Below, piece by piece: positions 1 through 8,917 of a stretch of 64,000 nucleotides of DNA; positions within the stretch are counted from its first letter, which is position 1, and each line of letters begins with the position of its first letter. Made by a program: the position numbers and the translations under genes. The notes under the pieces are model-generated. The model saw only the letters and a program-made list of their open reading frames with translations, ran no database searches and was not told the origin of the DNA. The DNA is taken from NCBI RefSeq assembly GCF_028765345.1, contig NZ_JARAJZ010000009.1:62001-126000 (forward strand), given 5' to 3'. Source of the DNA: Sporolactobacillus sp. CQH2019 (lineage in GTDB: Bacteria > Bacillota > Bacilli > Bacillales > Sporolactobacillaceae).

Positions 1-246
1 TTTTATACTGCTGCTGTTCTTAAAGAAAAATTTTTTACAGTTTTCAAAGAAAATTACAAATGCCCGTTCGTGCCATAGCCATTGAGACATAATGACAATG
101 CTCAATACAAGAGCAAACAAAAAACTTGAATTGGAAAGTGTGAGCACGTTGAAGCGGCCGCCTTCCCAAATAATGAAAATCAGATAGACGGGCAACGATA
201 GAGCAAAATATTTAATAAGTTTCAGCAGCTTGATTTTTTCTCGCAT
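1..246 (-). CDS. Small membrane protein, 5' part only (possible DUF3899 family)
   Basis: An open frame of 82 codons runs from an ATG at 246 off the left edge of the window, so the C-terminus is missing. It overlaps the end of oppF by 35 bp in another frame and has an AAGGAA ribosome binding site about ten bases upstream. The visible protein starts with a basic stretch (MREKIKLLK), then a hydrophobic helix, a Gly-Gly-rich loop and a second hydrophobic helix, followed by a Lys/Phe-rich tail. This two-helix layout and the position behind an opp operon resemble DUF3899 proteins of Bacilli, but the family call is from memory of context and shape. Function is unknown. Confidence 0.55.
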   Translation of the reverse strand, partial: MREKIKLLKLIKYFALSLPVYLIFIIWEGGRFNVLTLSNSSFLFALVLSIVIMSQWLWHERAFVIFFENCKKFFFKNSSSIK

Positions 247-1168
247 TTTTTAACTGTTCCTTATATGTTTCGATTTGATTCTCTTTGCATAAAACAAAAT
301 GGCTCGTTTCTATCTCCTGCAGTCCCCCGCTCAGGTCACCCTCATGGTTCTGGTAAATAATCCGCGAACGCCTGATTTCTTTGTACGGATCGGCATGGGG
401 AATAGCCGATAATAGACTTCTGGTATAGCGATGAAGAGGGCGGCGATAGACTTCAGCTGTCTCTCCGGACTCTACGATTGAGCCGCGGTACATGACAGCC
501 ACTCTGTCACTGATATACTTAACCATTGATAGATCATGCGCGATAAATAAATAGGTTAGATTCCTCTCTTTTTGCAACTTTTTCAGAAGATTGACGATCT
601 GAGCCTGAATGGACACGTCAAGTGCAGAAATCGGTTCGTCGCAAATGATTAGCTTCGGTTTTACCGCCAGGGCCCGTGCAATGCCGATTCGCTGACGCTG
701 CCCGCCGGAAAATTCGTGCGGATAGCGTCCGGCATGCTCCGGATTTAAACCCACGGTTTCCAGCAGCTCCCTGACCTGACGATCCCGGTCTTCCCTTGAA
801 CCGGACAGATGATGCACGTCAATCCCTTCTCCGATAATATCCAGGACCTTCTTTTTGGGGTCCAGCGAAGCATATGGATCCTGAAAAATCATCTGAACAT
901 TTCTGCGAAATCCAAGCTGCTCTTTTTTCGATTTAATTGTTGATATATCTCTACCCGCAAAATATATTTTCCCTGCAGTCGGTCTATATAATTTTACAAT
1001 GCATCTCCCGGTTGTCGTCTTACCGCAACCGGATTCACCGACTAATCCAAGGGTCTCACCCTCAAATATGTCAAAACTGATGTCGTTAACCGCCTTGACC
1101 TCCGTTCGTTCGGCCCGGGCAAAAAACTTTTTTAATCCCTTCACTTGCAATAGACTGTTTCTGCTCAT
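212..1168 (-). CDS. oppF: Oligopeptide ABC transporter ATP-binding protein OppF
   Basis: One of two cytoplasmic ATPases that power peptide import through OppBC. The protein has a Walker A motif (GESGCGKTT), a signature (FSGGQRQRIGIARAL), Walker B (LIICDEPISALD), an H-loop (IAHDLS), and the C-terminal oligopeptide-ABC extension with the usual RPLHRYTRSLLSAIP segment. I chose the ATG at 1168 (MSRNSLLQVKGLKKFF) because a GGGGAG ribosome binding site sits six bases upstream and the protein then starts like other OppF proteins; the frame is open further upstream but that part looks non-coding. It overlaps the 3' end of oppD by 83 bp, consistent with translational coupling. It is the last ATPase gene of an oppABCDF operon. 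Confidence 0.95.
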   Translation of the reverse strand: MSRNSLLQVKGLKKFFARAERTEVKAVNDISFDIFEGETLGLVGESGCGKTTTGRCIVKLYRPTAGKIYFAGRDISTIKSKKEQLGFRRNVQMIFQDPYASLDPKKKVLDIIGEGIDVHHLSGSREDRDRQVRELLETVGLNPEHAGRYPHEFSGGQRQRIGIARALAVKPKLIICDEPISALDVSIQAQIVNLLKKLQKERNLTYLFIAHDLSMVKYISDRVAVMYRGSIVESGETAEVYRRPLHRYTRSLLSAIPHADPYKEIRRSRIIYQNHEGDLSGGLQEIETSHFVLCKENQIETYKEQLKNARKNQAAETY

Positions 1169-2216
1169 CGGCTTCTCCCCGTTTCTTATAAAAAATTTCA
1201 TATCGACGTCGTATTGAAAGAGGTATATCAATCTTCGGCGCTCTTTCATCGAGCAGCCAGGTTGCCGCAAAATGGGTCGGCGACAGTTGAAAAAACGGCG
1301 GCTCGAAGTAACGATCCGCTTCAAGCGCATATGGATTTCTTGAATAAAACACATCGCCCTTTGGGGGATTCAGCAAATCAGGCGGCGTCCCCGGAATCGC
1401 GTATAATTCTTCGCTCGTTTCGTCCATTGAAGGAACGGATTGCAGTAATCCCCAGGTATAAGGATGCTGAGGATAATAGAAAATTTCTTCCGAGGTCCCT
1501 ATTTCGACAATTTTTCCTCCGTACATGACAGCGACCCGGTCTGCTATCTTTGCCACTACGCCCAAATCATGGGTGATGAAAATAATGGACGTTCCATTCT
1601 TTTTCTGAATATCCTGCATCAGCTCGATTATCTGTGCCTGTATGGTTACATCTAAAGCAGTCGTCGGTTCATCCGCAATCAGGACATTCGGGTTGCAAGC
1701 CAATGCAACTGCGATAACAATTCTTTGTCTTTGGCCCCCTGAAAACTGATGAGGATAATTTTTATACCTAACTTCACTATTGGGTATGCCAACGAGACGC
1801 AACAACTCCAGTGTTCTTTTTTTAGCCTCATGCTTTGACAAGTGTAAATGATGAATCATCGGTCTGGCGATCTGTTTGCCGACAGGCATTGTCGGATTCA
1901 GTGATGTCATTGGATCCTGAAAAATAATCGAAATTTCTTTCCCGCGAATATTCCTCAATTCACGGGGCGTTTTGGTCAGTATTTCGCTTCCTTTATAAAG
2001 AATGCTGCCGGCATCAATTGAGGCATTTTTTGAAAGCAGGCGGACAATGCTTCTGCACGTTACCGATTTGCCTGAGCCGGATTCCCCCACAAGGGCGAGT
2101 GTCTCTCCATGAAACAAGTCAAACGAAACACCTCTGACCGCATGAACTTTCCCGGAAAGTGTATCAAAAGACACATGCAGATTTTCTATAGACAGTATTT
2201 TATTTTTGTCTGACAC
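1086..2216 (-). CDS. oppD: Oligopeptide ABC transporter ATP-binding protein OppD
   Basis: Second ATPase subunit of the peptide importer. Walker A (GESGSGKSV), signature (FSGGQRQRIVIAVAL), Walker B (VLIADEPTTALDVT) and H-loop (ITHDLG) are all present, followed by the PQHPYTWGLLQSVPS segment typical of OppD/DppD. The start is a GTG at 2216, eight bases after an AGGG ribosome binding site that lies inside the end of oppC. The C-terminus runs about 25 residues past the usual conserved end and overlaps oppF, which may couple translation of the two ATPases. Family membership is secure; which peptides the system prefers cannot be read from this subunit. Confidence 0.95.
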   Translation of the reverse strand: MSDKNKILSIENLHVSFDTLSGKVHAVRGVSFDLFHGETLALVGESGSGKSVTCRSIVRLLSKNASIDAGSILYKGSEILTKTPRELRNIRGKEISIIFQDPMTSLNPTMPVGKQIARPMIHHLHLSKHEAKKRTLELLRLVGIPNSEVRYKNYPHQFSGGQRQRIVIAVALACNPNVLIADEPTTALDVTIQAQIIELMQDIQKKNGTSIIFITHDLGVVAKIADRVAVMYGGKIVEIGTSEEIFYYPQHPYTWGLLQSVPSMDETSEELYAIPGTPPDLLNPPKGDVFYSRNPYALEADRYFEPPFFQLSPTHFAATWLLDERAPKIDIPLSIRRRYEIFYKKRGEADEQKQSIASEGIKKVFCPGRTNGGQGG

Positions 2217-2220
2217 AGGA

Positions 2221-3249
2221 TCATCCCTTCATTTTCGGATCGAAAGCATCTCTGAGCCCATCGGCGAAAATATTAAATGAAATCATAATTAAACTGATAA
2301 CAAGAGCCGGATACCACATCAGGTGAGGATAAAACTGGAAAGTCTGATATCCGTCATTAATCAGCGTCCCGAGAGAAGCATTGGGAGCTCTCATCCCCAC
2401 GCCTATAAAACTTAAAAAAGCTTCAAAGAAGATGGCATTGGGAATGGTGAACATCGTTTGAATAATGATGACACTGCTTAAGTTAGGAAGAATATGGCTG
2501 AAGGCAATTTTCATCGGTCCCTCTCCTAGAACTCTTGCTGCCAGGATAAATTCCTCTTCCTTTAGCCGGAGTGTTTTTCCCCTGACAACTCTCGCCATGG
2601 TGATCCAGCCGATTAACGCCAGGGCCATAATAATTGAAACAATGCCCGGCGGAAAAACAAGCAGCATCAGTACGACGACGACCAGGGTTGGAATGCCTGA
2701 GATAATTTCAAGCAGCCGCTGCATCACCGTGTCCGTCTTTCCGCCCGACCATCCTGAAATCAGCCCGTAGGCGACGCCGATTGTTAAATCAAGAAATGCT
2801 GCCGCAAATGCGATAAGCAATGAGATTCTTGTCCCATAGAGCAACCTCGAGAGCAAATCTCTGCCGAACTGGTCGGTGCCTAAATAAAAGTAAACCGAGG
2901 CGGGAACATTTTTCTGCTTGTAGACATCAACCCAGACGCCGGCCTGATTCGCATAACCATTGAACCCGTTAATATGTACACCGGGGATCTTCGGGGGCAA
3001 AAAAGAATACTGGACTTGCTGAGTATCGGGATTATGCGGCGAAATCCAGATCGAGGCGACTGCGGCGAATAAAATCAAAAGCAGAACCATGAAGGAAATC
3101 ACAGCGCCTTTATTTTTCCTGATCCGCCTCCAGCTGTCTTGATAGAAACCGGTTGTGACTGACTGATCCTCTTCATTTTTATACTCTTCAACCTGAGGAG
3201 ATAACTTGAAATATTTATCGGGCACTCTTTTAACAGCCTGTTCATTCAT
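2221..3249 (-). CDS. oppC: Oligopeptide ABC transporter permease OppC
   Basis: Inner-membrane permease that pairs with OppB. The N-terminus carries the OppC-type cytosolic leader followed by one membrane helix (about residues 50-72), then a periplasmic-type loop with the GTDQFGRDLLSRLLYGTR motif, and the binding-protein-dependent permease domain. The EAA-type loop (ARVLGEGPMKIAFSHILPN) contacts the ATPases. The ATG at 3249 overlaps the oppB stop as ATGA and has a GGGGGAAG ribosome binding site. At 342 residues it is slightly longer than many OppC proteins, mostly in the loop after the first helix. Confidence 0.95.
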   Translation of the reverse strand: MNEQAVKRVPDKYFKLSPQVEEYKNEEDQSVTTGFYQDSWRRIRKNKGAVISFMVLLLILFAAVASIWISPHNPDTQQVQYSFLPPKIPGVHINGFNGYANQAGVWVDVYKQKNVPASVYFYLGTDQFGRDLLSRLLYGTRISLLIAFAAAFLDLTIGVAYGLISGWSGGKTDTVMQRLLEIISGIPTLVVVVLMLLVFPPGIVSIIMALALIGWITMARVVRGKTLRLKEEEFILAARVLGEGPMKIAFSHILPNLSSVIIIQTMFTIPNAIFFEAFLSFIGVGMRAPNASLGTLINDGYQTFQFYPHLMWYPALVISLIMISFNIFADGLRDAFDPKMKG

Positions 3250-4190
3250 TTTTCGCTTCCCCCAATTAAGCGTATCCGCGGATCAATCAGTACATAAAGA
3301 AGATCGACAATCAAAATCACGACAACGAGAAACGTTGAATAGAGGATAGTCAGACCCATAATGGTAAAGTAATCGTTTGAAAGGATCGATTTGACAAATT
3401 GTTCCCCGATGCCGGGCACGGCAAAAATCTGTTCGACAACCAGGGACCCGACTAACAAACTAGCGACCATCGGGCCCAGGACCGTAATAAGCGGAATCAC
3501 CGCATTCCGCAATCCGTACCTGACAGCAATCTCCCATTCGCTGAGTCCCGTAGAGCGCGCTAATTCGATATAATCGCTGTGCAATACATCAATCATCTCA
3601 GTCCTGACAAACCTGGCGGAATCAGCCAGAGGCGCGAAGGCTAATGCCAGCGATGGGAGAACCGACGAAGCAAATCCGTTCTCCCAGAGCCCGATAGGCA
3701 GCCATTTTAAATTGATGGCAAAAAGGAGTTGCAGAAGGACGGCGAAAACAAAATTGGGGACAGATCGTCCTAATATTGCAATTAAAGACGTTGAGGTATC
3801 CAGCCACATATTCTGAAACATCGCGGCAATGATACCGAAAAAAATGCCCACTACTGTGCCAAACAGGATTGCCTGAATGCCAAGCTGAACGGAAGGTCCT
3901 AATCGTGTTGCAATGATCTTACTGACAGGCTGGTTCCCGAACTGAAGGGAAATGCCGAAATTGCCTTTCACAACTCCTTCCATATAAAGCAGGTATTGTT
4001 CCGCTACCGGTTTATCCAGCCCATATTGTTTGTTCATGACCGTCTTCTGAACATTTGTTAATTTTTCCTCATTACCATAAGGCGAGCCGGGCAATTTTTG
4101 CATCAATAGAAAGGTCACTGAACTGATTAGTAATATGGTAACAATCATGTACAGAATCCTTTTGAACATGTATTTTAGGAAACTCTTCAA
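3246..4190 (-). CDS. oppB: Oligopeptide ABC transporter permease OppB
   Basis: Inner-membrane permease partner of OppC. It begins MKSFLKYMFKRILYMIVT and continues with a first membrane helix, the LPGSPY motif, several further helices and the EAA loop (RSTGLSEWEIAVRYGLRN). I place the start at a TTG (4190) nine bases after an AGAGGGG ribosome binding site. The frame is open further upstream, but that stretch contains the terminator-like hairpin after oppA. The gap to oppA is about 80 bp and holds that hairpin, so permease expression is probably lower than expression of the binding protein. Confidence 0.93.
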   Translation of the reverse strand: MKSFLKYMFKRILYMIVTILLISSVTFLLMQKLPGSPYGNEEKLTNVQKTVMNKQYGLDKPVAEQYLLYMEGVVKGNFGISLQFGNQPVSKIIATRLGPSVQLGIQAILFGTVVGIFFGIIAAMFQNMWLDTSTSLIAILGRSVPNFVFAVLLQLLFAINLKWLPIGLWENGFASSVLPSLALAFAPLADSARFVRTEMIDVLHSDYIELARSTGLSEWEIAVRYGLRNAVIPLITVLGPMVASLLVGSLVVEQIFAVPGIGEQFVKSILSNDYFTIMGLTILYSTFLVVVILIVDLLYVLIDPRIRLIGGSEK

Positions 4191-4221
4191 TCTCTGTAAC
4201 CCCTCTTTCCTGAAGAAAAAA

Positions 4222-4260
4222 CAAAAAAAGGGAAGACAGGTCAATCGTCCTCCCCTTTCC
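4222..4260 (-). terminator. Hairpin plus T-run between oppA and oppB (partial terminator)
   Basis: On the minus strand a 12-bp stem (AAAGGGGAGGAC pairing with GTCTTCCCTTTT, two G-T pairs) closes a nine-base loop and is followed by a T-run. It lies just after the oppA stop and before oppB. Such elements often attenuate read-through so that the binding protein is made in excess over the membrane complex. That function here is inference. Confidence 0.75.
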
Positions 4261-4268
4261 ATAACCAT

Positions 4269-5936
4269 TTATTTAACGAGATAGGCATGAGTAATATCAA
4301 GCGGAGCACCGAGGTTGTGCGTTACAATTCCCTTTACCTTTGCGTTCACTAAATAGTTTTCCGAACCCTGATCCAGCGGAACAACGGCTTGCTTATCGAG
4401 TAAGTATTTCTGGGCGCTCAGAAGATCATTCCATCTCTGTTTCAGGTTGGTCAGATCTGTTGTTTTAATCTTATCTATAAGCTTGTCGTACTTCGGGTCA
4501 TTGAATTTAGCATGATTATGCTCGAAAGTAGAATAGAACTGTTCCAGGAAGCTAACCGGATCAAAATCTCCGGTCCAGCCGCCTAAAGCCAAGTCGAATT
4601 TATAGGACATCATCTTCTGGAAACGTACTTTAGCCGGGATATTGCTTAAATTGATGGTTACGCCCGGTAAAGCCGTTTCAATTTGATTCTGCAAGTATTG
4701 GCCGACACTCTTCGAACTGGCATCGTCAGTCGTCAGCAAGGTAAAAGTAACCTTATTAACGCCGAGTTCTTTTTTCGCCTGATCCCATAATTGTTTGGCC
4801 TGGGCGGTATTATGAACAACCAGATTCCCCGCAGCATCGGCAAAATCCTGTCCGTTTACCGGACTCTTTGCCAGCCCCTTGGGAACCACTCCGGTTGCCG
4901 CACGCGAGCCGTCTGCAAGAACATTTTTAACCAGCTGATTGCGATCGATGGACAGGCTTATGGCCTTGCGTAAATTTTCGTTCTGTAAATATTTGTTGGA
5001 ACTTGTCCCGAATTCCAGGTTTGTGGACCGAAGCGCTAAAACCGTTTTATACCTTGGATCTTTCTGAAATTGTTTGACGAAATCACCGGACAACTCTGCT
5101 GCATCCAGCTTTCCTGCCTGGAAGAGATTGATTCCGGTGGATGTCTCTTTCACAACCTGAACATTAATTTGATTCAGATGAATATTTTTTTTGTCCCAGT
5201 AATTCGGGTTTTTCTTGTACGTCCATGACAGGCCCGTTCCATCCCAGTTCGTCAAAACGAAGGGTCCGTTGCTTAATGTATTGGCACTGCTTGTGCCGTA
5301 TTTGCTCCCTTTCTGAGTAACAAACTTTTCATCTTGAGGAAAGAGGTTTTCTGACGAGAGCGTTTCCTCAAAATAGGAATCCGGCTGTTCCAGATCTACT
5401 TGAAGCTTCGTATCCGACAGTGCTTTGACCCCCAGTTGGTCTGTACTCTTCTTTCCTTCGCTGATTGCCTGTGCATTTTTAATGTTAAAAAAAACACTGG
5501 CATTCTGAGCAGCCGTTTTGGGATCAAACAGGCGCCGCCAGGCAAAAACAAAATCTTTGGCAGTCAGCGGATCCCCGTTCGACCACTTAAGGCCCTTTTT
5601 AATATTAATAGTGTATGAGGTTTTCGCACTATTCGCCGGTACTGGATTTCCAACGGCAAGCGCCGGCACGGGATCATTGTTCCCATTTATTTTATACAAA
5701 CCTTCACCGAAAATATCAATTTGTTCCGCACTGGCGGTATCATACTCTTTTACCGAATCTGCCGTCGGCAATTCGGTCAGGGCAACCCAGTTTAACACTT
5801 GCTTGTCAGCCAGATTGCCGGTCGTTTTTTTCGTTGAGGAACTGCTGCTGTTTGCACTCGTCCCGCAGGCTGTCAATGAGACGATCAAAAGGATGATTCC
5901 AAGAAACGTGCTTACTTTTTTACCTATTTTCTTCAT
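4269..5936 (-). CDS. oppA: Oligopeptide-binding lipoprotein OppA (solute-binding family 5)
   Basis: Extracellular substrate-binding protein of the peptide importer, anchored as a lipoprotein. Residues 1-23 form a signal peptide ending in a lipobox (LTACG), with the lipidated Cys about residue 24, followed by a Ser-rich linker. The mature part has the family 5 features: ADSVKEYDTASAEQIDIFGEGLY near the N-terminus and the WSNGDPLTAKDFVFAWRR region. At 555 residues it has normal OppA length. The ATG at 5936 follows a GAGGGGG ribosome binding site by eight bases. It is the first opp gene and is separated from the upstream peptidase gene by about 960 bp, so it may have its own promoter. Confidence 0.95.
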   Translation of the reverse strand: MKKIGKKVSTFLGIILLIVSLTACGTSANSSSSSTKKTTGNLADKQVLNWVALTELPTADSVKEYDTASAEQIDIFGEGLYKINGNNDPVPALAVGNPVPANSAKTSYTINIKKGLKWSNGDPLTAKDFVFAWRRLFDPKTAAQNASVFFNIKNAQAISEGKKSTDQLGVKALSDTKLQVDLEQPDSYFEETLSSENLFPQDEKFVTQKGSKYGTSSANTLSNGPFVLTNWDGTGLSWTYKKNPNYWDKKNIHLNQINVQVVKETSTGINLFQAGKLDAAELSGDFVKQFQKDPRYKTVLALRSTNLEFGTSSNKYLQNENLRKAISLSIDRNQLVKNVLADGSRAATGVVPKGLAKSPVNGQDFADAAGNLVVHNTAQAKQLWDQAKKELGVNKVTFTLLTTDDASSKSVGQYLQNQIETALPGVTINLSNIPAKVRFQKMMSYKFDLALGGWTGDFDPVSFLEQFYSTFEHNHAKFNDPKYDKLIDKIKTTDLTNLKQRWNDLLSAQKYLLDKQAVVPLDQGSENYLVNAKVKGIVTHNLGAPLDITHAYLVK

Positions 5937-6894
5937 GAGTGCTTCCCCCTCTTTTTTCTGAACGGTCCTGTTAAACTTGTCTGTTAATTTACGGTCCTAC
6001 ACACGTCCCTTCCGCGTATGATCCGCGAATCCGGCCGATATTCGCCGGTTATCGCACCTTCACTCAATCAACATTGAGCTTTCGCATACTTTTTGAATTA
6101 AAGCCTTAAGATCTCCCTGTGTAAAAATCCGCTATGCTTCCTGCACTTTTATGCGGTGCAGAAGCTTTATAAAAAAACGGAATTTCAACAACAGGGATTC
6201 TTAAGCCGCTTATTCGTTCCCATGGATTTTCTCTCCCTCTCTCATTAAAATCTGGTTTTTTATTCAAATGCCGATGCGGCAGTTAATAAGTGTAAAGATT
6301 GAATAAGTATTGACATATGAATTCTTGGATTAATTCCGACAGATCGGCGATAAATAATTTTCAATACAATAGCGAATCAGCATTTATCAAAGCAAGGCAC
6401 GCTGACACGAGTTAACCCGATTAACAATCTCCCGTTTATGTCCGGCAAAACGCCGCATCATATGCCATGTTTCGGATCGCTTAAAAGGCTCCTCTCCAGG
6501 TTAAACAGAAACAGCACGCTTACTATTCCGCTCATGCAGTGCAGTGGGCGAGCAAAATGACATAGACATAACCCGTTGCTTTTCATCCGCGATCTCACAG
6601 TATGGAAGGATTCATCATATGAACGGGTGACCAAGCAAAGTCCGCCGCTTTCTGCCGAAACAGTGTCAAAAGCTGAAAATCCTCCATTAAAAAACGATAT
6701 TTCCACATGCCCGATCTGGCAAAATGTATGAGTGTCATTCGATAAACAGGGATCTATTTTCTGCCAATTTATTTTATCTATCCTCTTCAAAGCCGGCTTG
6801 CCGAATTAAGAATAAAGGACGGCCATGCAAAAGAGAAGAAGTATAACCTATATAGTAAACCTGTTCCAATGGTGGATTGTACCCGCTCCTCTTG
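5937..6894. other. Long spacer between M20 peptidase and oppA
   Basis: About 960 bp with no convincing protein-coding gene apart from a possible 12-residue leader peptide (6185-6223). I found no S-box, T-box or other riboswitch pattern here on either strand. A minus-strand frame at 6458-6790 lacks a ribosome binding site and family features and was rejected. An oppA promoter is expected in this stretch, but I could not settle on a good -35/-10 pair. Confidence 0.4.
6185..6223 (-). CDS. Possible 12-residue leader peptide upstream of oppA
   Basis: A short frame MGTNKRLKNPCC with stop begins at an ATG preceded by a purine-rich AGAGAGGGAG ribosome binding site at good spacing. It ends in two Cys codons. 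It lies about 250 bp before oppA on the same strand. A Cys-rich end is what one would look for in a cysteine-responsive leader, but I do not see a clear alternative terminator behind it, so this is only a candidate. Confidence 0.25.
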   Translation of the reverse strand: MGTNKRLKNPCC

Positions 6895-8256
6895 TTATTG
6901 AACCGGTTCAGTTTTCTGAGCCAGTTTTTCTAAAATTGCCGTGACAAAATCAATGCCCTTATCATAATCACTTAAGTGAATATGTTCATTCGGTGAATGG
7001 GCCCCCGAACCCGGATCGCTGATACCGAAGGACATCAAGGGTGCATGAAGATAATGATGAAACAGATACATCGGCCCCGTTCCTGAACTGGTCGGCACCA
7101 ATTGTAACTGATCTTCTCCGCCATAGACATCTGCCGCCACCTTGAGTACATCCTGAACAATGGGCGCGTCCAGATCGGAACGGTAGCTTTTTTCTCCCAT
7201 CAGGTATTCTACTTTTACATCAGTGAATCCCCGTTTAATTAGGTACTTCTGCACCTTTTCCTGAATATCGGCAGGGTCCTGGTGCGGTACCAGCCGGCAA
7301 TCAATCTTTGCCCTGGCTGTATGCGGAAGAACCGTTTTAACGCTTTCACCCTCATAGCCGCTGGTCAGCCCGGCGATATTGATCGTTGGTTCAAAAGCAT
7401 AAGCTTCCTTAATATTTTCAAATAGGAAGGGCCGCGTCAGTCCATGCAATGTTTTTATCGCATTCTTATCCAGGTTCATCTTGTTAATGAGATCTCTGGC
7501 TCGCTGCGACGGCCGCTCAACGTCATCATAAAATCCATCAACCAGAATTTTTCCTGTTTCAACATCCCGCAGAGTCGATAATGCCTGGGCAAGGCGCCAC
7601 CCCGGTCCTTCAATGTAAGCTGCTGAAGATGAATGGATATCGTCTTTTCCGGTTCTGGCCACTAGGTCAAAGCAGCTGATGCCCTTGTTCCCGCCTGTAA
7701 TTTCCAGTTTTCCTTCAGCCGTCTTCGATCCGCCTTCCCAGACAACGAGGTCTGCCTGGAAAAGATCGGCATATTTTTTTAAATAATCCTCCAGATTCCG
7801 ACTGGCAATTTCTTCTGCGCCTTCCACAAAAAACTTAACCCGGCAGGGAAAATCTCCATGCTCGTGCTCATAAATCTTCAAGGCAGTGAGCCGCACGATC
7901 AGTTCACCTTTGCAGTCTGAAACACCGCGTCCAATCAGCCTGCCTTCAGTCTCAGTCAATGTAAACGGATCAGAGTTCCATTCATCGAGCGGCTCAGGCG
8001 GCTGAACATCATAGTGATTATAAAATAAAAGAGTTGTCTTGTTTTTTTCCGGATCGCTTGACTGAAAGTCGGCATACACTAACGGATATTTATAATCTGT
8101 GAGTGTTTCAGAATGCCCGCCGGCCGTTCTGAATAATCCGGTCAGAAAATCCGCTGTCTCCTTAATGGACGTATTTTGAGCCGATACAGATGGAAATGCG
8201 ATGTAATCGGCCAGATATTTTTTGTATCGTTCAACAATTTCATCTCTTTCACTCAT
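6895..8256 (-). CDS. M20 family metallopeptidase (dipeptidase-like)
   Basis: Zinc-dependent exopeptidase or amidohydrolase, presumably cytoplasmic because no signal peptide is visible. The M20 metal site is intact: HYD at residues 81-83 (NHYDVQPP), the bridging Asp 114 in RGVSDCKGE, and the Glu pair 148-149 in EGAEEI. Length (453) fits M20 dipeptidases of the ArgE/DapE/CPG2 group. The ATG at 8256 follows an AGAGGG ribosome binding site by eight bases. It is the first gene behind a SAM-I riboswitch and lies upstream of oppABCDF on the same strand. This suggests a role in releasing methionine or another sulfur amino acid from peptides or acylated precursors. That substrate link is inference; family membership is secure. 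Confidence 0.93.
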   Translation of the reverse strand: MSERDEIVERYKKYLADYIAFPSVSAQNTSIKETADFLTGLFRTAGGHSETLTDYKYPLVYADFQSSDPEKNKTTLLFYNHYDVQPPEPLDEWNSDPFTLTETEGRLIGRGVSDCKGELIVRLTALKIYEHEHGDFPCRVKFFVEGAEEIASRNLEDYLKKYADLFQADLVVWEGGSKTAEGKLEITGGNKGISCFDLVARTGKDDIHSSSAAYIEGPGWRLAQALSTLRDVETGKILVDGFYDDVERPSQRARDLINKMNLDKNAIKTLHGLTRPFLFENIKEAYAFEPTINIAGLTSGYEGESVKTVLPHTARAKIDCRLVPHQDPADIQEKVQKYLIKRGFTDVKVEYLMGEKSYRSDLDAPIVQDVLKVAADVYGGEDQLQLVPTSSGTGPMYLFHHYLHAPLMSFGISDPGSGAHSPNEHIHLSDYDKGIDFVTAILEKLAQKTEPVQ

Positions 8257-8410
8257 GACTTTACCCTCTTTTAATATTTTTTGTGTTGCCTGTTTGCAAT
8301 CGCCGTGTCTGAAAATGGTCTTTCATTATGTATAGCGCCCACCTTAATCGATTTGACATCTGCCCCTTTTTAAAAATAATTACAATAATAAATAAAAATG
8401 CCGTTTTCTG

Positions 8411-8455
8411 TAAAAAGAAAACAGCAAGCATCTCCGACTCGTACGCCTGTTTTCT
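8411..8455 (-). terminator. Riboswitch-controlled intrinsic terminator
   Basis: On the minus strand AGAAAACAG pairs with CTGTTTTCT across a 22-base loop and is followed by a T-run. The 5' arm overlaps the 3' strand of aptamer helix P1 (GATGAGAAA), so formation of P1 and of competing structures can switch the terminator. This is the expected expression platform of a transcription-terminating S-box. Confidence 0.85.
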
Positions 8456-8565
8456 CATCTTTACAGAAAAATCTGCTTGAATTAACACCATACACGGGAT
8501 ACTGTCCATGCTGGTTGTCGGGTTTCATAGGGCAAGTCCCTCCGCCGCTCTGGATAAGAAATTCT
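8451..8565 (-). promoter_or_regulatory. SAM-I (S-box) riboswitch aptamer
   Basis: Read on the minus strand, the leader has the S-box core in order: P1 strand TTTCTTATC, then AGAG, GGCGGAGGGA, TTGCCC, TATGAAACCC, GACAACC, a P3 arm, the GGTGTTAATTC junction, a P4 hairpin (CAGA...TCTG), and the closing P1 strand GATGAGAAA. These match conserved positions of the SAM-I family, which binds S-adenosylmethionine and usually switches genes off when SAM is plentiful. The next gene in the direction of transcription is the M20 peptidase, about 195 bp beyond the aptamer. I could not run a covariance search, but the core match is extensive. Confidence 0.95.
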
Positions 8566-8590
8566 CAGCACTCATTCAATTGTTGATTTA

Positions 8591-8619
8591 ATCATAGGAA
8601 ATTCGATCTGGATTGTCAA
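8591..8619 (-). promoter_or_regulatory. Promoter of the S-box leader
   Basis: On the minus strand a TTGACA -35 and a TATGAT -10 are separated by exactly 17 bases. The -10 ends about 25 bp before the first P1 strand of the SAM-I aptamer, as expected for a riboswitch leader. This is one of the best sigma-A type promoters in the window. Confidence 0.85.
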
Positions 8620-8917
8620 TGCTAAATCATATTATTTTTATGTGTTTTTAATGATAAATGGCAATTTAACTTTGACTTCCGGATAGCCGGGCAGAAAAAT
8701 CCTTGAAAGGACGCATCATTCGGCGACTCTGCAAAAATGAAATTAAAGCTTTCAAAATCTATGCCATGGCAGACCCTCACCAAAAAGAAAAAGGGAGGAG
8801 ACAGCCTTCTCTCTTTTCTTCTGATGATTATACTCTATCCGCACTCTTGATAATTCCCAGCTCAAATAAAAGAAGCCGCCGTGTTTTTTTTACTGAACGT
8901 GAGCAGGCTGAATCCAC

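Noticed and set aside
6458-6790. 110-codon minus-strand frame upstream of oppA
   Set aside because: TTG start without a ribosome binding site, Cys/Ser/His-rich composition and no recognisable motif; more likely non-coding spacer.
8261-8509. 82-codon minus-strand frame before the M20 peptidase
   Set aside because: It overlaps the SAM-I aptamer and its terminator; the RNA structure explains the sequence better than a protein does.
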